A DNA stretch of 64,000 nt, from NCBI RefSeq assembly GCF_002343915.1, contig NZ_NETK01000001.1:10068001-10132000 (forward strand), given 5' to 3'. This stretch comes from Nannocystis exedens (GTDB lineage: Bacteria; Myxococcota_A; Polyangia; Nannocystales; Nannocystaceae). A program made the position numbers and the translations under genes. Under the pieces are notes generated by a model. The model worked only from the letters and a program-made list of their open reading frames with translations. It was not told the DNA's origin and made no database searches. Shown in pieces: positions 46,391 through 55,136 of this stretch (within the stretch, counting starts at the first letter, position 1; each line of letters opens with the position of its first letter).

Positions 46391-47911
46391 ATGACCTACT
46401 TCGATCGCACGCCATTGTTCATCCTTGTCTCGCTGCTGGCCGCCTGCGGGCCGAAGGACCCGGCCGACACCGAGAGCGGCAGCGAGGGCGAGGCGACCTC
46501 GACGACGACCGGGCCGACCACGGACGCGCCGACGACGACCGCGCCGACGACCACCACGACCACGACCACGACCGAGGGGACGACGACCGCGGGGGAGACC
46601 ACGGACGAGCCGCCCGAGGCCGTCCCCTGCGAGCACGTCGCGGGCCCGGCCGACGGCGCGGTCGACTGGTACCTCCGCTGCGGCGGGCCGCAGAACGAGT
46701 TCCTCAACGGGGTCGGCACCGACGCCGACGGCAACATCTATCTCGGCATCGACCTGCGCGTGCTCGACGTGTCGGCGCCGCTGCGGATCGGCGAGTTCGA
46801 GGTGACGCCCGGCGAGCTGTCCGACATCCTGCTGATCAAGCTGTCGAGCACGGGCGAGCCGCTGTGGGTGCGCCAGTTCGGCGGGCCGCTCGATCAGACG
46901 ATCACGCACCTCGTCGCGTGCGGCGACGGGCTGGCGATCATGGGGTTCGCCGAGCCGGGCACGCTCGACCTCGGCGGCGGCTCGCTCGACGGCGCCTTCG
47001 TCGCGGGGTTCGACCTCGACGGCAACCACCGCTGGAGCCGCTCGCTGGGCGGCGCGTCGCTCGTCACCGCGACGTGCGACGCGGGCGGGACGCTCGCGGT
47101 CAGCGGGCTGTTCGAAGGTGCGGTCGACTTCGGCGGCGGTCCGGTCGAGCCGCCGCCGTCGACCGCGGCGTTCGTGGCCAAGTACGACGCGGCGGGCGGG
47201 TTCCAGTGGGTGCAGCCGTTCATCAGCACGGGCGACGGCTCGGCGCGGGTGATGTCGCTGGCGTTCACGCCCGCGGGCGAGCTCGTGCTGGCCGGCTCGT
47301 TCACCGGGACCGTGGAGCTCGGGGGCGGACCGCTGACGACCGACTTCTGGGACGACATGCTGGTCGCCAAGTTCGGCGCCGACGGCGGGCACCTGTGGAG
47401 CCAGCAGCTCGGCGGCGACGGGCTGCAGTACGCCATGGCGATCGCGGTCGATGCCTCGGGGGAGCTGGCGCTCGGCGGGATGTTCTTCGACCAGCTCGAG
47501 ATCGGGGCCGACAGCTACACCAACGTGTTCCCGGACCAGATCCCCGAGATCGACGGGACGCTCTACGACGCCGTGCTGGCGCGGCTCGATCCGGCCGGCG
47601 CGGTGCTGTCGTCGCAGCACCTCGGCGCGATGCTCGACGACAGCATCGACGACCTGTCCTTCGACGCGACCGACTCGCTGCTGGTGGCCGGGGTCGCCGA
47701 CTCGCAGGTCGCGCTGCGGGCGTTCAGCGGGGAGGAGCAGACCTGGGCGTGGACCACCGATCAATTGCCGGAGTACACCCGCTCGGCGCGGTCCGGCGAG
47801 GACGCGGTGGTGCTCGGCTCGTCGCCGATGGCGGGCGAGGTCGATCTCGGCGCGGGGCCGACCACCGACCACGGCGGGTGGGACTTCGTGGTCGCGCGGA
47901 TCCGCCGCTGA
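46391..47911 (+). CDS. Propeller lipoprotein with Thr-rich linker
   Basis: Lipoprotein of 506 aa: lipobox SLLAAC (Cys19), a linker of about 45 residues made largely of Thr, then a beta-propeller of SBBP/NHL-like repeats, each with a Gly-rich strand and Asp turn (LDLGGGSLDGAFVAGFDLDGNHRWSR type). It ends in WDFVVARIRR. The truncated gene at 6780-7280 is a paralogue of its last third. Upstream about 460 bp contain two repeat arrays. ATG 46391 begins the signal directly. Surface-exposed, ligand unknown. Confidence 0.85.
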   Translation: MTYFDRTPLFILVSLLAACGPKDPADTESGSEGEATSTTTGPTTDAPTTTAPTTTTTTTTTEGTTTAGETTDEPPEAVPCEHVAGPADGAVDWYLRCGGPQNEFLNGVGTDADGNIYLGIDLRVLDVSAPLRIGEFEVTPGELSDILLIKLSSTGEPLWVRQFGGPLDQTITHLVACGDGLAIMGFAEPGTLDLGGGSLDGAFVAGFDLDGNHRWSRSLGGASLVTATCDAGGTLAVSGLFEGAVDFGGGPVEPPPSTAAFVAKYDAAGGFQWVQPFISTGDGSARVMSLAFTPAGELVLAGSFTGTVELGGGPLTTDFWDDMLVAKFGADGGHLWSQQLGGDGLQYAMAIAVDASGELALGGMFFDQLEIGADSYTNVFPDQIPEIDGTLYDAVLARLDPAGAVLSSQHLGAMLDDSIDDLSFDATDSLLVAGVADSQVALRAFSGEEQTWAWTTDQLPEYTRSARSGEDAVVLGSSPMAGEVDLGAGPTTDHGGWDFVVARIRR

Positions 47912-47915
47912 CGGT

Positions 47916-48683
47916 TCAGACCGGGCGGGTCAGATCGACCTGGTCGATGGGATAGGTCGCGTGCAGCGGCGCGAGCACCTCGTCGACCAGGCGGTGGACG
48001 TACGGGACGATCCGATGGTTGCGGTAGACCGGGACCTTGTTGACGCGGGTGCCGGTGGCGCCGGAGATGAGGCTGCTCTGCAGCACGAGGCCGCGGCCGC
48101 CCGTCGGCTGCACGCTGGCGCCGGCGTCGATGCGGCCGAGCACGCCCTGCACGAGGTCGAGCGGCGGGGCGTCGCCGGCGAACCAAACCTGGGCGAGCAG
48201 CACGGCGCCGGACACGGGCCGCTGCTGCAGCGCCTCGAAGTAGCCGCGGACCGGGAACGGGCGCGCGGCCAGCCAGGCGCGCTCGCGGGCGATCCGGCCG
48301 TCGCCGGCGACCGGCTCGAGGAAGGCGACGCCCAGCACGCCGAGCAGCAGGACGGCCATGCCGGCGGTCAGGTAGTCGACGGACAGGAACCCGGCGGCCA
48401 TCGACGCGACGAGGCCGCCGCCGACGACCAGGGGGACGTAAAACCCGCGCCGGCGCGCGCTGCCGTAGTGCGCGCCGAGAGCGACGCGCATGTGCTTGTC
48501 GCCCTCGGCCAGCTGCCGCTCGTCGGCGCGCTGGATGTTGCGGGCGCCCTCCGCGGCCAGGCGGAGCAGCTCGGGCGAGGGCGCGCGGCCCGGTTCAGAT
48601 GGGTTGCGAGGCACCGGCGGACCATAGCGGGCGGCCGGGCGGCGAGCAACCGGGGGCAGATCCACGCGCGGCGGTGATGACAT
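47916..48683 (-). CDS. Membrane protein, unknown
   Basis: Protein of about 255 aa with a soluble N-part (LRLAAEGARNIQRADERQLAEG), two close membrane helices (FYVPLVVGGGLVASMAAGFL and LTAGMAVLLLGVLGVAF) and a soluble C-domain of about 125 residues (ALQQRPVSGAVLLAQVWFAG, YRNHRIVPYVHRLVDEVL). The stop is 4 bp from the stop of the convergent lipoprotein gene. The ATG at 48683 lies in a 14-bp repeat, so a later GTG (about 48615-48665) may be the real start. No family recognised. Confidence 0.65.
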   Translation of the reverse strand: MSSPPRVDLPPVARRPAARYGPPVPRNPSEPGRAPSPELLRLAAEGARNIQRADERQLAEGDKHMRVALGAHYGSARRRGFYVPLVVGGGLVASMAAGFLSVDYLTAGMAVLLLGVLGVAFLEPVAGDGRIARERAWLAARPFPVRGYFEALQQRPVSGAVLLAQVWFAGDAPPLDLVQGVLGRIDAGASVQPTGGRGLVLQSSLISGATGTRVNKVPVYRNHRIVPYVHRLVDEVLAPLHATYPIDQVDLTRPV

Positions 48684-48708
48684 GTCTTTGGGGACATCTA
48701 TGGCGATA
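48681..48708. repeat. 14-bp tandem repeat, 2 units
   Basis: CATGTCTTTGGGGA then CATCTATGGCGATA; ATGTC-TTTGGG-GACAT is a stem of 5 bp. It covers the possible ATG of the membrane protein. Confidence 0.65.
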
Positions 48709-48870
48709 GCGGCGGCGCGTGCGCACGATGCGTGCGTGGGCCACGACGCACGCTCGCGTCGCGCACGAGCGGCGGGCTGGAGGCCGTCGCTGCCCGCGAT
48801 CGTCGAATCACCCTGCAACAAGTACGACGCGGGCGTGGACGCGCGAAGACGCGAGGTCGGGATAGGATGA

Positions 48871-48898
48871 TATGTCCTAAGAGACATTCTCTCGGGTG
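48871..48898. repeat. 14-bp tandem repeat, 2 units, covering a stop codon
   Basis: TATGTCCTAAGAGA then CATTCTCTCGGGTG; ATGTC-CTAAGA-GACAT is a stem. The TAG stop of the VOC gene (48877-48879) lies in the loop, and the repeat encodes its last residues NVS. Confidence 0.75.
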
Positions 48899-49278
48899 AG
48901 CATCACGAGGTTGCCGTCCGGATCGGCGACGTAGGCGACGCGCTCGCCCCACGGCATGTCGCGCGGCGGGAGCACGACGGGCGCGCCGGCGCCGGCGAGC
49001 CGGTCGACGGTGGCGTCGACGTCGTCGACGTAGACGCAAAGCTCGACGCGATGGCCGCTCGCAGGCCGCAGCGCCTGGCCGTGCAGCGCAGGCGAGCCGT
49101 CGAGCCGGCCGATGCCGAGCTCGGATTCGCCGAACTGCAAGGCGACGAAGGCGGGCGGACCTTCGGGCGGAAATCGATACGATTCGCGGCCGCCGAGCTG
49201 GTCGGCGTAAAAGGCGAGCGAACGCTCGAAGTCGAGGGCGGAGAGCATCGGGAACAGCTTTTTCGCGGGGGGGTGCAC
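48877..49278 (-). CDS. VOC/glyoxalase-like protein
   Basis: Small protein of 133 aa of the vicinal oxygen chelate superfamily, with the two babab halves: AKKLFPMLSALDFERSLAFYADQLGG and VELCVYVDDVDATVDRLAGAGAPVV, ending VAYVADPDGNLVML. The PDGN motif with the last metal Glu region is typical of glyoxalase/bleomycin-resistance proteins. GTG 49278 gives the full first strand; ATG 49248 would cut it. The end of the gene is made of a 14-bp repeat. Substrate unknown. Confidence 0.82.
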   Translation of the reverse strand: MHPPAKKLFPMLSALDFERSLAFYADQLGGRESYRFPPEGPPAFVALQFGESELGIGRLDGSPALHGQALRPASGHRVELCVYVDDVDATVDRLAGAGAPVVLPPRDMPWGERVAYVADPDGNLVMLTRENVS

Positions 49279-49530
49279 GCGGCGAGCATCGCCCGCAGGG
49301 CGGGCGCGGACAAGGGTCGCGCAGCCGACGTGCAATGCGACGAGGGTATCGACAATGTTGGTACCGGCGATGATGACGGATCCGCGGCGCGAGGCGCATC
49401 CGTGTCGCCCCGAGGGCCCGCCCCCGCACGGTCGCGTTCGCACTCCCGTCGCGCGGCGTCGCCGGACAGGAGAGCTTCGCGGCCGCGTGGCCGCCTTGAC
49501 AGGCGAGCGGGCAGCCGATAGACCCTTGTC

Positions 49531-50382
49531 ATGCGTTGTTTGTACCGTGTGGGTTGGGTGTGGCTCCTCATGACTGCTTGCGATGCCATCGAGGAGGGCG
49601 CCCGACCGGCGGCGCAGATCGAGGACGAGCTCGCCGGTGAGATCGACGAGGTGGAGGCGAACGTGCTCGCGACGCTGCGGATCGAGGGCGATACGCGGAT
49701 CTACTTCGTGGACGCGTCGACCAGCGTGGCGATGGTGGAGGTCGGGTCGGGCGAGGACAGCGTGGTCGCGGGGCTCGTCGACGACGGCTTCACGGCGGCC
49801 GAGATCTACGAGACGCTCGCGCCGGAGGGCCGCGCCGCGCCTGCGGCCTTGATCGACCACCCCGGCGCGCATCGAGCTCGCGCCTTCGATCTCAGCGCGG
49901 CGCCGCGGCCGGCGAAGGATGCTGGCTACGGCGGCGTCGCGTCGACGTGTTACAGCTTCACGGCCGCGAGCTGGGTGAGCTTCATCGAGACCTCGGCGCA
50001 CCCCGGGTTCGACCACTATGCGCATCAAACGAACTCGACCACGGGGGAAGTGTGGTGGCAGTCCGACGCCTCGCAGGCGAGTTACCGCGCGACCCTCTGT
50101 CCGACCGCCATTCACGGGGCCAACTTCGTCGACGACTACGTGATGCTCCACGTCCAGAAGCGCCAGACGAGCCCGCTCGGCGCGTGGACGGTGGTGGCGA
50201 CGTCGATCCCCATCCGCCTCGAGCAGCGCGGGTGGATCTACGACCTCGACAACACGGCCAACTTCCAGTGGCGAACGAAGGTCAGCAGCGTCGACGTCGG
50301 CACGATCTGCAACCCCGACATCCCGTGGATCTGCTCCTCGGGGAGCGATGAATTCCACCACGCTCACATGTGGTCGGACTGA
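49531..50382 (+). CDS. Lipoprotein, unknown
   Basis: Lipoprotein of 283 aa, lipobox LMTAC (Cys17). Residues 20-110 are acidic (EDELAGEIDEVEANVLATLR, AMVEVGSGEDSVV); the rest is a beta-rich domain with TCYSFTAASWVSFIETS, GEVWWQSDASQ and a C-terminal His cluster (DEFHHAHMWSD). No family recognised. The stop TGA (50380-50382) is the first triplet of a sequence shared with the end of the IS630-type copy at 51942, so an element end may have supplied it. Confidence 0.6.
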   Translation: MRCLYRVGWVWLLMTACDAIEEGARPAAQIEDELAGEIDEVEANVLATLRIEGDTRIYFVDASTSVAMVEVGSGEDSVVAGLVDDGFTAAEIYETLAPEGRAAPAALIDHPGAHRARAFDLSAAPRPAKDAGYGGVASTCYSFTAASWVSFIETSAHPGFDHYAHQTNSTTGEVWWQSDASQASYRATLCPTAIHGANFVDDYVMLHVQKRQTSPLGAWTVVATSIPIRLEQRGWIYDLDNTANFQWRTKVSSVDVGTICNPDIPWICSSGSDEFHHAHMWSD

Positions 50383-50433
50383 CAGCAGGCCTCACGCGCG
50401 TTGAGCTCCTACGACATCGCAGTGCTTGAACCA
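50380..50433 (-). mobile_element. Stub of an IS630-type element
   Basis: 54 bp that align without gaps to 51942-51995, about 72% identical by eye, both starting TGACAGCAGG. On the minus strand it still encodes a transposase tail, WFKHCDVVGAQRA, against WFKHCGVSTPQGV in the larger copy. The rest of this element is gone. Confidence 0.7.
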
Positions 50434-50551
50434 GGTGATCATGTCGACGGTCCTTGCCCCGAGTGCGCGAGCGCCGGCCGGCGCGAGCGTTGCCGACCGC
50501 CGCCCCGCGCGGCTGGTCCCGGGGGGCATCGAGCGGTACGATGAACTCGCC

Positions 50552-51046
50552 ATGAGCACGACGGCCGAGGGCGAGCGGATGGACAGACTCCTGCAGCGAG
50601 CGAGGCTCGTGGCAATGGGTCCCCCGCCCCGTCCCTCGCGTGGCGGCATGCCCGATGTCTATCACTACCAGATGGAGCCGATCGCCAAGTCGCTTCGGAC
50701 CCGGTCCCCGCTCGTCCGCGGGCTTTTTTGGGCTTGCATCGTGTACGTCTCCGTGCTGTCGCTCGGCCTGGCGCCCCTGCTTATCGCTCTGACGCGGGCA
50801 AAGCAGGCTCGCCGGCTCGATCCGCTGTTCGAACACGGCGTGGCCTGCGAGGGCGAGGTGACCCACGTGCTCGGGCCTGGTGGATGGACCGTCTCCATCG
50901 CATATATTTTCACGGTCGCCGGGAAGCGCTACACCGGGCACATGGAGTATCCCGCGCGCCTGCGCGAGGACTGGCACGCTGGAGACGCGGTGACCGTGCT
51001 GTACGCGCCCCACGACCCGGCCGACAACATCGGCCTGTTTCGCTGA
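50552..51046 (+). CDS. DUF3592-like membrane protein
   Basis: Protein of 164 aa. A cytoplasmic N-part is followed by one hydrophobic helix (GLFWACIVYVSVLSLGLAPLL, about 60-80) and a C-terminal beta domain (CEGEVTHVLGPGG, SIAYIFTVAGKRYTGH, AGDAVTVLYAPHDPADN) with the V-Y-P-DP ending typical of DUF3592. ATG 50552 is chosen; upstream in-frame codons are Arg/Ala-rich. Function unknown. Confidence 0.72.
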   Translation: MSTTAEGERMDRLLQRARLVAMGPPPRPSRGGMPDVYHYQMEPIAKSLRTRSPLVRGLFWACIVYVSVLSLGLAPLLIALTRAKQARRLDPLFEHGVACEGEVTHVLGPGGWTVSIAYIFTVAGKRYTGHMEYPARLREDWHAGDAVTVLYAPHDPADNIGLFR

Positions 51047-51476
51047 CGCACCCGAGCGGTCCCGCAGCCCCATCACCGGGGCGCTGCATCAGCTTCGCGC
51101 CGCGCTCGCCTTGGTGCCGTTGCTCGAAGGTCGACCAAGGTTCGACGGCGAGGACGACTACTTCGGGTATGACGACCGCTGCGGGTCGTAGGCTCCGCGA
51201 GCTCCGTTCGTTGTGCGTGCGAGGCGACCGCGGCTGCGACGAACGCGGCGCCACTCCTCGGCCGGGTGGCAGCCTCAAGGAGCGAGAATCCTGTAGTGAG
51301 CGCTGCGGGCCCGAGAGAGGCGCCCGGCCCGGCCATGGAGGGCGTGGCCGGGCAGCGAGTCATGAGCTCGTCTGGCGAGGCGGCGGTGATGGCAATGGGC
51401 GAGGAGCGCACCGCGTAGATCCGCCGCCCACGTGGTATCGTGCCGCGGTTCGATCGAGACGAAAAGGGAGTGGTCG
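51047..51476. other. Intergenic region, nothing recognised
   Basis: About 430 bp. Frames on both strands are short and Arg/Ser-rich with no motif. AGGGAG just before 51477 belongs to the next gene. Confidence 0.5.
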
Positions 51477-51944
51477 ATGCCTGATTTCGACGATGACGAC
51501 CAGAAGCAGCGGCTGAAGCGGCTCGCGAGCCGGGCGGCGATCGAGGAGCTGAAGGCGGAGTACGCCCGCAGGGCCGACGCAGTGTTCAATCGCCCGGGGG
51601 CCGCCAGCGCGGGGGGGCTCGCCGACCTCTTCACCGACGACGGGGTCCTCGACCTCGGACCGTTCGGGCGCTACGAGGGCCGGGCGGCGCTGGTGAACGC
51701 CTGCGAGAACATCCTCCCGCAGGCGACGAAGTGGAGCACGCACTACATCGTCAGCCCGATCCTCGAGGTCGGCGATCACGCTGCCACCGGCTCGTGGTAC
51801 TTCCTCATCAAGTCGGTGCCGCGGAGCCCGCCCGGATCGGGGGTGATCGAGATCCTGGGCGGCTACGCCGACAAATACGTGAGGACGGGGAGTGGTTGGA
51901 AGATCGGCGAGTCGATCAGCAGCTTCTTCGTCCCGCCGACCTGA
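51477..51944 (+). CDS. SnoaL-like (NTF2 fold) protein
   Basis: Small soluble protein of 155 aa of the SnoaL-like polyketide-cyclase/dehydratase superfamily: RAAIEELKAEYARRADAVF, GLADLFTDDGVLDLGPFGRYEGRAAL, then THYIVSPILEVGDHAATGSWY and YADKYVRTGSGWKI. The cone-shaped fold binds small hydrophobic molecules; activity cannot be told. AGGGAG lies 7 nt before the ATG. The TGA stop is again the start of an IS630-type end sequence. Confidence 0.85.
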   Translation: MPDFDDDDQKQRLKRLASRAAIEELKAEYARRADAVFNRPGAASAGGLADLFTDDGVLDLGPFGRYEGRAALVNACENILPQATKWSTHYIVSPILEVGDHAATGSWYFLIKSVPRSPPGSGVIEILGGYADKYVRTGSGWKIGESISSFFVPPT

Positions 51945-52975
51945 CAGCAGGTTTCATACGCCTTGAGGCGTGCTGACGCCGCAGTGTTTGAACCAACCGG
52001 CCGCATCGGTTGGGGTGACGAGAGCCGCAACGGCGGAAATCGCGGCCTTGAGGAGTGGGCCGGTTCGGGCCCCGAGGCCGCGAAGGGCGGTCTTGATCTT
52101 CGACCAGGCGAGCTCGATGGGATTGAGGTCGGGCGAGTACGGCGGCTGGTAGACGACCGTCGCGCCGCGCGCCTCGATGCGCTCACGGACGCCTGTCGCG
52201 TGATGGGCACCGAGGTTGTCCATCACCACGATGTCGCCCGGACGGAGCTTCGGCGCCAGATGCTTGTCGATGAACTCGAGGAAGACCTTGGCCGTCGTGC
52301 CGCCCTCGACGGTCATCATCGCCTCGATGCCGTCGATCGACAGCGCGCCGAGCATCGTCGTCACACGGCCGCGATTCCGTGGCACGACGCCATGGGCACG
52401 CTTTCCTCGCGGTGCCCACGCTCGAGCGCGGGTCATCGAGATGTGCGAGCCGGACTCGTCCAGGAAGATCAGGCGCTCGGGGTCGCAGGACTGCATCTGC
52501 GCGACGAAGGCGTCGCGCATCGCCACGACTGCGGCCGTGCACTGCTCTCGGGGAACCAGCGATTTTTTTTCCTCGTGAAGCCGAGCTCCTGAAGCTCGCG
52601 GCACATGGTGGAACGACTGACCTGGACCCCGGCCCGTACTTGCAGCGCGAAGCACAACTCGGCGAGCGTCGCGTCAGGCCGCGCCCGCACCAGCTCCACG
52701 ATCAAATCTTGCTCCCGGGCCGTGATCCGCCGCTCCCACTCCGCCCCCGTGCGGCTTGGGCTCGACCGAACCGGTCTCTCGCTGGAGGCGCAGCACTCGA
52801 TCGACGGTCGCCCGTCCCACGTGGAAGCGCTCGGCGAGTTGCTCGTAGGTCTGCCCGTCCTGTACGCGGGCCTCAACAATGCGGATCCGAAGGTCGACAG
52901 AGATCGGCGTGGGCATGCTCTGCAAGAGCACATGAGCGCTTTCGCGCAAGCTGGCTCAGCCGTATCCTGCAGAGC
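51942..52975 (-). mobile_element. IS630-type element, degenerate
   Basis: About 1 kb holding a broken DDE transposase on the minus strand. The right-hand terminus matches the stub at 50380-50433. The other terminus and the TA target copies are not clear to me; the 52975 limit is approximate. Confidence 0.7.
51954..52916 (-). pseudogene. IS630-family transposase in three frames
   Basis: Frame 1 from ATG 52916: MPTPISVDLRIRIVEARVQ and a helix-turn-helix. After KPHGG (G5 run near 52740) reading shifts to EWERRITAREQDLIVELV. After GFTRKK a run of eight A (52570-52563) shifts by -1 to KKSLVPREQC and the catalytic part: Asp in FLDESG, Asp in VMDNLGAH, Glu in DLNPIELAW. The A8 site is a plausible programmed -1 slip; the first shift looks like a mutation, so the copy is probably dead. 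Confidence 0.75.
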
Positions 52976-53099
52976 CTTGATCCAGTCGCAGAGGATCAAG
53001 ACGTGACGGACATGCTGTGAGGCCGGCGCCGCGGGGTAAAGCCCCGCCAGACCGGGCTCGGGTTGTCCGGCTGGGCCCGGCATGCCACGCCGCAGCGGC

Positions 53100-53400
53100 A
53101 TGAAGATCGCGGTGATCGGACCCGGCGGGATCGGTAGCACCTTCGCGTCGCAGCTGGCTCGGGCCGGGCACGAGGTGACGGTGGTGGCGCGGACGAAGCG
53201 CCTGGCGCAGCTGCAGCGGGACGGGGCGATCGTGACGGCGAAGGGCGAGCGCGCGGCGGTGCAGGTGAGCGCGGCGCTCGACCCGAGCGTGGCGTACGAA
53301 CTGGTGCTGGTGACGGTGCTGGCGTCGCAGGTCGACGCGGTGCTGCCGGCGCTGCGCGCCAGCGCGGCGAAGTCGGTGATGTTCATGTTCAACACCAAAC
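53100..53400 (+). pseudogene. Truncated ketopantoate reductase (ApbA/PanE-like)
   Basis: The first 98 codons give the Rossmann domain: MKIAVIGPGGIGSTFASQLARAG and VTVVARTKRLAQLQRDG, LVTVLASQVDAVLP, SVMFMFNT. After FNT (53394) the expected continuation is replaced by an unrelated, lower-GC stretch that stays open to 53642 by chance. The substrate and dimer domain is lost, so no active enzyme is expected. Confidence 0.78.
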
Positions 53401-53804
53401 AGGCCCTAATTCAGCACCTGGTGCCGAATTCCGGGTTGTTGCCTGAGTTTGCCATCTCTTTGCCACGCGCCTCGTCGCGCGCGTGGCGGGGCGTCAACCT
53501 GCGGCATCAAGCGGCCGGGCTGGGCCGGTCGACGAACGACCAGGGCCCTACGACTTTATCTGCACGAGACCAGGTCGCCGGAGGTCCCAGACGAGGGCGA
53601 CCAGGGCGAGGAGCCGCCGGATGGTTGGCTGGACATGCCTGATGGGACATGTCCTTCGGGAACTTCGGCTGCGGCGTCGGGGCCGGCGCCGAATCGGGCG
53701 AACAGGTCACCCTCGTCGGCGGCGAAGGGCCCGCGGCCGATGGCGAGGCTCGGACGGAGCTCCTGCCGGCGCTCCTGGGCGTAAAAGCGCAGGGCGTCGG
53801 GCAG
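53401..53804. other. Foreign or decayed sequence after the reductase fragment
   Basis: About 400 bp. It starts with a lower-GC segment (53395-53470). On the minus strand 53500-53610 encodes RRLLALVALVWDLRRPGLVQIKS-like peptide, possibly a transposase tail, not identified. A three-unit 14-bp array lies at 53620-53661. Confidence 0.4.
53620..53661. repeat. 14-bp tandem repeat, 3 units
   Basis: GATGGTTGGCTGGA, CATGCCTGATGGGA, CATGTCCTTCGGGA at 53620, 53634 and 53648. The last unit can fold with a C(UUCG)G loop. It lies between two genes with no intact neighbour nearer than 140 bp. Confidence 0.75.
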
Positions 53805-55136
53805 CTAGCGCTCGCTAGCGACCGGGACCAGCCCCGCCAGCCGGGACTTGTCGAGCTTCGCGGCCACACCGACGCTGCGCCCGGCGAGGTTGGCCACCAC
53901 GTACTGCACGGAGCTGCCCAGCACCTGGGCGACCTCCGACAGGCTCAGCCCGTAGTCCTGCATGAGCCACTGCGTCAGTCCGAAGGTGGCAGAGCGCAGG
54001 GCGTCGTCCAGCGAACCGGCCTGGCCGAGCGCCATGATCTGGGTCGGCGACTCCACCCGCGGCGCGGAGATCGACTTGCCGCGCACGACATCGACCGTGA
54101 ACTCGACCTCCATCGACGTCTCGAGCGCGTACTGCGAGGTCTCGCCGTCGCCCTGTAGCGCGTGGGCATCGCCGAGATAGAGGAGCGCGCCGGGTTGTAG
54201 GACCGGCAGATAGACGGTGTTGCCCTCGACGACCTCGTTGAAGTCCATGTTGCCGCCGAAGCGGCCGGTGTCGCCGGTCGAGATCGGTGGCGAGCCGAAG
54301 CCGGGCGCCACCGCCAGCCCGCCGAGCATGGGCCGCACCGGCACCTTGAAGTTCTTCAGCCGCTCGCTCGGCGTCTCCGGGCTGGCCGTGCCGTTCGCGC
54401 GGTCGATCCGCCAGCGAACCGGCTTGCCCAGCTCCGCCGCCGTCGCCGCGAGGCCAGGGACGAGCGCGCGCCCGACGATGCTGTCCAGGCTGTCGGCATG
54501 GTCCCGGTTCAGGCGCAGCCGGACGATGCGTACGACCAGCGTGTCACCCGGGTTGGCGCCGCCGACATAGAACGGCCCGATCTGCGGGTTGCCGAACAGG
54601 GCCCGCGTGACCCCGTGCTCGTCCACGCCGCCGGAATCGATGGTGGTGGTGTGCACGCTGTCGCCGGGCCAGATCGTGAGCACCGGCTTGCGATGGGGCG
54701 TGAACTCGTTGGAGTAGTCGGTGGGCTTGAACTCGTGACGGCGCGGCGGGCCCGGCGGTCGCTCGGGGAGCAGCTGCGCTGCGAATGCATGCTTGACGCG
54801 GACCTTCGGGTTGTTGGAATCGGGATAGTCGGCGGTTCCGCGGATCGTCCCACCGCTCAGCGTGCCCTGGTAGACGTAGGTCGACTGGCGGCGGTCGGTG
54901 ACCACGAAGCGGACCACCTTGCCGGTCAACTCGCCCTCGAGCTTGTCTCCGTCCAGGACACCGCTGAGCCGCGTCCCCGTGCGATCGAGCTCCAGCGCCT
55001 GATAGCTCGGGTTGCCCCACAGGTCGGTGGTGACGAGCCAGCTCTGATGAACGCTGTCCCCGGCCAGCGAGGCCTTCGGGAGAATGCAGCAGACGAGCAG
55101 AGCCGCGAGCACGCACAGCGTGGTCTTCGCCATCAT
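53805..55136 (-). CDS. Secreted acetamidase/formamidase family protein
   Basis: Exported protein of 443 aa. Signal peptide about 1-25 (KTTLCVLAALLVCCILPKASLA). After an N-terminal beta region (SYQALELDRTGTRLSGVLDG), the acetamidase/formamidase domain starts about residue 155: KPVLTIWPGDSVHTTTIDSGG, NPQIGPFYVGGANPGDTLVV, and FGGNMDFNEVVEGNTVYLPVLQPGALLYLGDAHALQGDGE, whose HALQGDGE is diagnostic. It would hydrolyse small amides to ammonia and acid. Codon use is less biased than the lipoprotein genes, hinting at acquisition. Start at the first of two adjacent ATG. Confidence 0.85.
   Translation of the reverse strand: MMAKTTLCVLAALLVCCILPKASLAGDSVHQSWLVTTDLWGNPSYQALELDRTGTRLSGVLDGDKLEGELTGKVVRFVVTDRRQSTYVYQGTLSGGTIRGTADYPDSNNPKVRVKHAFAAQLLPERPPGPPRRHEFKPTDYSNEFTPHRKPVLTIWPGDSVHTTTIDSGGVDEHGVTRALFGNPQIGPFYVGGANPGDTLVVRIVRLRLNRDHADSLDSIVGRALVPGLAATAAELGKPVRWRIDRANGTASPETPSERLKNFKVPVRPMLGGLAVAPGFGSPPISTGDTGRFGGNMDFNEVVEGNTVYLPVLQPGALLYLGDAHALQGDGETSQYALETSMEVEFTVDVVRGKSISAPRVESPTQIMALGQAGSLDDALRSATFGLTQWLMQDYGLSLSEVAQVLGSSVQYVVANLAGRSVGVAAKLDKSRLAGLVPVASER

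Noticed and set aside
46500..46610. Low-complexity ACG/ACC tract as a microsatellite or CRISPR-like repeat
   Set aside because: It is the in-frame Thr-rich linker of the propeller lipoprotein; no spacers and no fixed unit.
50715..50740. T6 run after GC-rich sequence as a terminator
   Set aside because: It lies inside the DUF3592-like coding sequence at the membrane helix and has no stable stem immediately before it.
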